From the NCBI GenBank assembly GCA_964653685.1, contig CAZZHA010000016.1, positions 1 through 13,364 of the forward strand: a stretch of DNA of 13,364 bases. The letters run 5' to 3'. Positions 8,229-13,364 of the stretch are shown one piece after another. A model generated the notes under the pieces. The model saw only the letters and a list, made by a program, of their open reading frames with translations, was not told the origin of the DNA and searched no databases. How positions within the stretch are numbered: the stretch's first letter is position 1; the number at the start of each line of letters is the position of its first letter. Position numbers and translations under genes: made by a program. This DNA comes from DATKWU01 sp964653685 (GTDB taxonomy: Bacteria > Patescibacteriota > Microgenomatia > PFEM01 > JAHIFH01).

Positions 8229-8283
8229 TAAGGAATTTAACCATTAATTTAAGGGAGAATTCAATTTACCAATCTACAATTTA

Positions 8284-8313
8284 ATTTAAACAAAGATTAA
8301 AACATTCTGTCAA
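8284..8313 (-). promoter_or_regulatory. Proximal rho promoter candidate
   Basis: On the minus strand a perfect TTGACA (complement of 8308-8313) is followed, after 17 nt, by TTTAAA or, after 18 nt, by TTAAAT. The -10 is weak. It would give a 5' leader of about 50 nt before the rho ATG. The -35 lies in the outer arm of the large inverted repeat described separately. Confidence 0.45.
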
Positions 8314-8323
8314 GAGGCAAACT

Positions 8324-8386
8324 TTCGATTCTCGAATGGAGAGTAGTGTGCCTGCCCTACACACCACCCTCCATCCCAAAATCGAA
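8324..8386 (-). other. 28-position rod-like RNA hairpin upstream of rho
   Basis: TTCGATT (8324-8330) pairs with AATCGAA (8380-8386), ATGGAG (8336-8341) with CTCCAT (8369-8374), and the pairing continues to 8351/8359. Read as minus-strand RNA, 27 of 28 positions pair, with a single G-G mismatch and a 7-nt loop AGGGCAG. On the plus strand the five G-U pairs would be A-C mismatches. This bias points to a structure in minus-strand RNA, most simply a long rho leader or read-through from radA. No U-tract follows, so it is not an ordinary intrinsic terminator. Confidence 0.6.
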
Positions 8387-8395
8387 TCTAAAATC

Positions 8396-8425
8396 TTGAC
8401 ATTTTCTTGACGACTGTGTTATTGT
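8396..8425 (+). promoter_or_regulatory. Promoter for putative plus-strand small RNA
   Basis: Perfect -35 TTGACA (8396-8401), an 18-nt spacer, and an extended -10 TG-t-TATTGT (8417-8425). The predicted transcription start is about 8431, right at the base of the first hairpin. It points away from rho. A further TTGAC (8407-8411) and GTCAA (8424-8428) form a short inverted repeat around the -10 that could be an operator. Confidence 0.5.
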
Positions 8426-8430
8426 CAACT

Positions 8431-8530
8431 TGGTATTTGAGTCGCCTGTCCTGACTCAATACCAACATGCGAAGGGCATTGCTATTCGTGGTAATCTGTC
8501 CAGCGATAGTAATGCTCTTTGTTTATTCTT
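8431..8530 (+). ncRNA. Putative ~100-nt two-hairpin small RNA, antisense to the rho leader region
   Basis: Hairpin 1 pairs 8430-8443 (TTGGTATTTGAGTC) with 8453-8465 (GACTCAATACCAA): 13 pairs, one bulged T (8438), loop GCCTGTCCT. Hairpin 2 pairs 8470-8488 with 8504-8521: 18 pairs with one bulged T (8486), three of them G-U on the plus strand and A-C on the minus strand, extended inside by T-A and two G-C pairs. It is followed by TTTATTCTT (8522-8530), which resembles an intrinsic terminator tail. Together with the upstream promoter this makes a compact small-RNA gene. I do not recognise it as 6S, SRP, tmRNA or RNase P RNA. A 77-codon TTG-start frame crosses the region (8430-8663) but shows no domain and is better explained by the RNA. 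Confidence 0.5.
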
Positions 8531-8551
8531 AAAGCTTAATTGTAAAAGTGA

Positions 8552-8585
8552 ATTCTTGGCAAATTTAACATATTTTGTCAAGAGT
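8552..8585 (+). repeat. Hairpin-forming inverted repeat
   Basis: CTTGGCAAA (8555-8563) pairs with TTTGTCAAG (8574-8582), and the stem extends outward by three further pairs. Its two imperfect pairs are G-U in plus-strand RNA. The right arm is TGTCAAG, repeated at 8585-8591, so on the minus strand it carries two TTGACA boxes. Its function is unknown. Confidence 0.4.
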
Positions 8586-8590
8586 GTCAA
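8562..8590 (-). promoter_or_regulatory. Possible distal rho promoter (weak)
   Basis: On the minus strand TTGACA (complement of 8585-8590), 17 nt, then TAAATT preceded by TG-t (extended -10). It would start a leader of about 330 nt ahead of rho, running through the hairpins. The -10 matches only four of six positions. Confidence 0.3.
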
Positions 8591-8592
8591 GC

Positions 8593-8631
8593 CTATAGGA
8601 AAATCTTCTGAAAAAATTGGTAGTCCTATAG
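8593..8631. repeat. Perfect 8-bp inverted repeat CTATAGGA / TCCTATAG
   Basis: CTATAGGA (8593-8600) and TCCTATAG (8624-8631) are exact reverse complements separated by 23 nt. There are no wobble positions, so the strand cannot be told. It could be a protein-binding site or the base of a hairpin in a rho leader. Confidence 0.4.
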
Positions 8632-8656
8632 TTTATACTATTATTATATTAGCTTC

Positions 8657-8685
8657 ATTTTAACCTCTTTTAAAAGGAATATCAA
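8657..8685 (-). promoter_or_regulatory. Far-upstream promoter toward rho
   Basis: On the minus strand TTGATA (complement of 8680-8685), an optimal 17-nt spacer, then TAAAAT (complement of 8657-8662); each box differs from consensus at one position. The spacer holds a near-palindrome CCTcTTTTAAAAGG. It lies 25 nt after the radA stop and would make a rho leader of about 420 nt. Confidence 0.45.
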
Positions 8686-8710
8686 GTATTGTGGATAAAT
8701 AAGGGAAAAG

Positions 8711-10027
8711 TTATTTATTAAATAATTCTCTGGCTAGTTGACTAACTGAAGTAAATTTCTCCGGAGAAATAATCTCAGTCAAACCTAATTTTCTGGCTTC
8801 TTTTTTCCTTTTATCAGTTTGACTAATTTCTCTTATCTCTCCCAAGAGACCAATCTCACCAAAACAAACTGTTTTGGGGTCAAGAGAAATGCCTTTAAAG
8901 GAAGAAATAATCGCTAAAGCAACGCCTAAATCACTCCCAGGTTCATCAATTCTAATGCCGCCAACAACATTAACATAAACATCAAAAGTCGCTAAGGGCA
9001 ATCTTAATTGCTTAGTTAACACTGCAGAGATAAGCTGTAAACGCCGACCATCAATTCCTTGACCAATTCTTCGTGGTATAACTAAGGTTGTGGGTACAAC
9101 TAAAGCTTGAATCTCTACTAAAACGGGCCGGGTCCCTTCTAAAGTGGCCACCACTACTGAACCTGGAGTTTTCTTAACTCGCTCTTTAAGAAAAAGCCTA
9201 GAAGGGTTAGTCACTTCAATCAAGCCCTTGTCGGTCATTTCAAAAACACCGACTTCGTCGGTAGCTCCAAAACGATTTTTTGTCGCTCTTAATAATCTCG
9301 CTCCTCCAAATCTTTCGCCTTCAAGATAAATAACCGTATCCACCATATGCTCAAGAACTTTAGGGCCAGCAATCGCTCCAGCTTTGGTTACGTGGCCAAC
9401 GAGAAGTAAAGGAATACCTTCTTTTTTGGCAACTTTAAGAAGCATCGCCGCTGATTCCCTTACTTGGCCAACTGATCCTGCCATTCCTGATAAACTGCTT
9501 GTCCAGCAAGTTTGAATAGAATCAATAATCACCATTTTAGGTCTTAAATCTCTAATCTGAGCACAAATTGTTTCCACATTAGTCTCCGTTAAAAAAAGCG
9601 TTTCTGGAATTTTTAAATTTAATCTTTGAGCTCTAATCTTTATTTGTTGCAATGATTCTTCTCCGGAGACATAAAGAGGAGGAATCCCTTTTTTATCTAT
9701 TTGGCTGATTAACTGAAGCATTAAGGTGCTTTTGCCAATTCCTGGTTCGCCACTAACCAATATCACTGAACCAGAAACTACTCCTCCACCAAGAACCAAA
9801 TCAAATTCACTTATCCCTGTTTTCATTCTTACCTGAAAAACCGATTTAATTTGGGAAAGTTTTTGGGGTTTAGTTTGGGAAATAATTTTTTCGCCTGACC
9901 TATCCAAAATACCCAATTTTGTCTCAACTAAACTATTCCATTCTCCGCATTGAGGACAACGCCCCAACCACTTTGGCGCTTCTGCTCCACACTGTTGGCA
10001 AACAAATTTGGTAATCGGTTTCGCCAT
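8711..10027 (-). CDS. radA: DNA repair/recombination protein RadA (Sms)
   Basis: 438 residues, near the usual length. The N-terminal zinc finger is complete (C10, C13, C24, C27; CQQCG and CPQCGEW). The RecA-like core has Walker A GEPGIGKST (93-101), a Walker B strand MVIID (165-169) and the RadA signature KNRFG (250-254). The C-terminal Lon-protease-like domain spans about 285-438 (GGIRIDEPGSDLGVALAI at 356-373). RadA is a ring helicase that extends recombination intermediates in repair. It starts 10 nt after the S1 stop, so the two genes form an operon. No Shine-Dalgarno sequence precedes the ATG. After its stop comes the 480-bp gene-free region before rho, with no clear terminator. Confidence 0.98.
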   Translation of the reverse strand: MAKPITKFVCQQCGAEAPKWLGRCPQCGEWNSLVETKLGILDRSGEKIISQTKPQKLSQIKSVFQVRMKTGISEFDLVLGGGVVSGSVILVSGEPGIGKSTLMLQLISQIDKKGIPPLYVSGEESLQQIKIRAQRLNLKIPETLFLTETNVETICAQIRDLRPKMVIIDSIQTCWTSSLSGMAGSVGQVRESAAMLLKVAKKEGIPLLLVGHVTKAGAIAGPKVLEHMVDTVIYLEGERFGGARLLRATKNRFGATDEVGVFEMTDKGLIEVTNPSRLFLKERVKKTPGSVVVATLEGTRPVLVEIQALVVPTTLVIPRRIGQGIDGRRLQLISAVLTKQLRLPLATFDVYVNVVGGIRIDEPGSDLGVALAIISSFKGISLDPKTVCFGEIGLLGEIREISQTDKRKKEARKLGLTEIISPEKFTSVSQLARELFNK

Positions 10028-10037
10028 GAAGAAAAAG

Positions 10038-11189
10038 CTATTTATAGCCTACCGGCTTCTCTTTTAGAACTAATCCTAAACTCATTCTTCTTCCCTCTTT
10101 GTCAATTGACTCAATGTAACAATCAACCTTATCACCAACTTTAAGAGATTTCTCCGCAGGAATTTTAGAAATATGAATTAAACCTTCAATTCCTTCCTCT
10201 AAATCAACAAAAGCACCAAATGGAGCTAAGCGAACAACTTTACTCTTAACTCGAGCATCAACTGGATATCTTTTTTCAATCGCTTCCCAAGGATCAAGTT
10301 TGAGTTGTTTAATAGAAAGATTAAGTTTACCTGTCGTTTTATCAACCGCCAAAACTTTAACTTTAATCTTATCGCCTACTTTGTAAAACTCCCCAGGGTC
10401 TTCAACTCTTTGCCAAGAAATCTCCGAAATATGAACCAATCCTTCTAGTTCAATTTTATCCGGTTTAATCTTGACAAAAAAACCAAAAGGCATCACACCT
10501 GTGACCTTACCAGGAAAAATATCGCCAATCTTAATTTTCCTCAGTTCTTCTTCTTGCGCTTTGAGAAGAGCGGCTTCAGAAACTTCTCTCTCTGAAAAAA
10601 TTAATCGATTCTTACCTCGGTCCACCTCGATTGGCTTTACTTCAATCTGCCGGCCGATCAATCTCTCTATCTTTTCTTCCCATTTAGAACCAAATTGAGA
10701 GGCAGGGATGAAACCCTGAAGACTTTTAGCCTCAACCACTAAACCTCCTTTATTAACTTCCCTACCTGTTACTCTTATAGTCTCGCCTGTTTTCATCCTC
10801 TCTTCAAACTGACCCCAGAGATAATCAGCTGCCGCCTTTTTGAGAGAAAGCAAAGTCTGACCTTTATCGTTTTCTGGTTGAGTTACAACTGCCTCAACTT
10901 GACTCCCTACTACTAATTCCTTAATAAAGTCTCTCGCAGCTTTCATTTCCCGATCAATCACCATTCCTTCGCTTTTACCGCCAATATCTATATAAAGAAT
11001 ACCTTTGGTTTTTTCTACCACAATTCCGTCGATTACATCGCCTCTTTTCCAGCCATGCAACTGATACTTTGTTTGTTTAAGAAGCTCTTCCATATTTTTG
11101 GGTTGTTTTTCAGAAGAACGTTTAGCTGAAGCCTTGGGAGAAGACTTTTTAGTCTGTTTCTTTACTTTTTTCGATTTTCTTTTTTTCAA
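10038..11189 (-). CDS. rpsA: Ribosomal protein S1 (four S1 domains)
   Basis: 383 residues from a TTG start, with GAGGT 9 nt upstream. Four S1/OB RNA-binding domains lie at about 48-117, 133-200, 218-293 and 309-373. The last two are the best conserved (GFFVKI...EGLVHISEISW; GAFVDLEEGIEGLIHISKI). The E. coli protein has six; four-domain forms are known from other bacteria. A Lys/Ser-rich tail of about 30 residues precedes the first domain. S1 helps mRNA bind the small subunit, useful where Shine-Dalgarno sequences are rare as in this window. An ATG at residue 33 (11093) lacks a ribosome site and is a less likely start. It is the first gene after the rRNA genes and is followed by radA. Confidence 0.93.
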   Translation of the reverse strand: MKKRKSKKVKKQTKKSSPKASAKRSSEKQPKNMEELLKQTKYQLHGWKRGDVIDGIVVEKTKGILYIDIGGKSEGMVIDREMKAARDFIKELVVGSQVEAVVTQPENDKGQTLLSLKKAAADYLWGQFEERMKTGETIRVTGREVNKGGLVVEAKSLQGFIPASQFGSKWEEKIERLIGRQIEVKPIEVDRGKNRLIFSEREVSEAALLKAQEEELRKIKIGDIFPGKVTGVMPFGFFVKIKPDKIELEGLVHISEISWQRVEDPGEFYKVGDKIKVKVLAVDKTTGKLNLSIKQLKLDPWEAIEKRYPVDARVKSKVVRLAPFGAFVDLEEGIEGLIHISKIPAEKSLKVGDKVDCYIESIDKEGRRMSLGLVLKEKPVGYK

Positions 11190-11198
11190 CTTCCATTT

Positions 11199-11203
11199 AC
11201 CTC
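11199..11203 (-). promoter_or_regulatory. Shine-Dalgarno site deciding the S1 TTG start
   Basis: GAGGT on the minus strand lies 9 nt before the TTG at 11189. An ATG at 11196 lies only 2 nt after it, too close for normal initiation, and opens a 15-codon frame out of phase with S1. This is the only clear Shine-Dalgarno sequence I found in the window. Confidence 0.6.
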
Positions 11204-11223
11204 ACTTTCAAGAAAGTTTTTCT

Positions 11224-11252
11224 ATTTTACCTCAAAATTAAGAATTTGCCAA
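11224..11252 (-). promoter_or_regulatory. Promoter of rpsA-radA
   Basis: On the minus strand TTGGCA (complement of 11247-11252), a 17-nt spacer, then TAAAAT (complement of 11224-11229). Both boxes match consensus at five of six positions. Transcription would begin near 11217, giving a leader of about 28 nt that includes the GAGGT site. It begins about 40 nt after the end of 5S rRNA. Confidence 0.65.
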
Positions 11253-11289
11253 GTCTTTTATTGCCTTGGGATTTTAGAAATACCAAAAA

Positions 11290-11407
11290 GGCCAGCCCTG
11301 ACCTATTTTCGCAGATCCTTGCGGATCAACTATCGTCGGCGCTGAAGTGTTTGACTTCCGTGTTCGGAATGGGAACGGGTCGTTCCACTTCGCTCTAAGG
11401 ACCGGCC
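11290..11407 (-). rRNA. rrf: 5S ribosomal RNA
   Basis: 118 nt. The ends GGCCGGTCC and GGGCTGGCC pair over nine positions as helix I. Inside are the conserved CCCGTTCCCATTCCGAACACGG-type loop C region (shown here as CCATTCCGAACACGGAAGT) and the loop E/helix IV part. The 3' end is followed directly by TTTTT on the minus strand, so the terminal helix plus U-tract may contribute to termination. The 23S-5S spacer is about 80 nt and holds no tRNA. Confidence 0.95.
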
Positions 11408-11489
11408 AATTTTTTTATTTTGATTCCTTTAAAAGTGAATAGAACAATTTTAATCTACCAAATTTAAGAACGCAGGCGGACTAATCTTC

Positions 11490-13364
<1,875 letters not shown>

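Noticed and set aside
8430..8521. attC site or IS200/IS605-type hairpin ends (stems with a bulged T)
   Set aside because: The GTTRRRY/RYYYAAC boxes of attC are absent, the two stems are unrelated in sequence, and no transposase or integrase gene is nearby. A decayed element cannot be fully excluded.
8300..8660. tmRNA, RNase P RNA, SRP RNA or 6S RNA in the radA-rho spacer
   Set aside because: I looked on both strands for their conserved cores (tRNA-like ends, GAGGAAAGTCC, GGAAGGAAGCAGC, a long bubble rod) and found none.
8430..8663. A 77-codon plus-strand frame starting with TTG between rho and radA
   Set aside because: No recognisable domain, no ribosome site, weak start codon, and its first third lies in two strong hairpins that fit a structured RNA better.
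11204..11226. Plus-strand terminator-like ACTTTC-AA-GAAAGT followed by TTTTT near the S1 start
   Set aside because: The loop is too tight, the stem is short and AT-rich, and no plus-strand gene lies upstream of it.

Overview
The window looks like a piece of a Patescibacteria (CPR) genome, possibly from the Microgenomates side. The reasons are a cell-surface protein ending in FNWWIIN (a C-terminal type I associate with CPR surface proteins), compact gene packing with almost no Shine-Dalgarno sequences, a trimmed 23S rRNA, and tRNA genes without an encoded CCA. The placement rests on memory of these families, not on a search.

Layout. On the plus strand, 1-2496 is the 3' part of a long beta-rich, coiled-coil surface protein that is open at the left edge. 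At 2520-3954 there is a membrane protein of the O-antigen ligase type with a C-terminal TPR region, split by a gap of exactly 100 N (3156-3255). Two tandem alanine tRNAs follow (4007-4157). From 4175 to the right edge every gene is on the minus strand. Read in the direction of transcription, from right to left, these are: 23S rRNA (5' part outside the window), 5S rRNA, ribosomal protein S1, radA, a 480-bp gene-free region, rho, a LysM/M23 cell-wall peptidase, and a TMTC-like membrane glycosyltransferase with TPRs.

How the genes fit together. The right half is information processing: rRNA, the mRNA-binding protein S1, the recombination helicase RadA and the termination factor Rho. The left half is envelope: a surface adhesin-like protein, a polymer ligase or polymerase, a GT-C glycosyltransferase and a wall hydrolase. 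The rho-M23-TMTC genes are closely spaced and may be partly co-transcribed, although the TMTC gene has its own extended -10 that suggests a leaderless mRNA.

The least explained part is the radA-rho intergenic region (8229-8710). It holds several promoter-like sequences on both strands and five hairpins. Two of them would form a roughly 100-nt plus-strand RNA with its own promoter and a terminator-like 3' hairpin, antisense to a possible long rho leader. Another is a 28-position rod whose imperfect pairs are all G-U except one on the minus strand. Three of the loops share CTG(C/T)CC. The 23S rRNA also shows a strongly shortened L1 stalk capped by UUCG, and base changes at the macrolide-binding positions.
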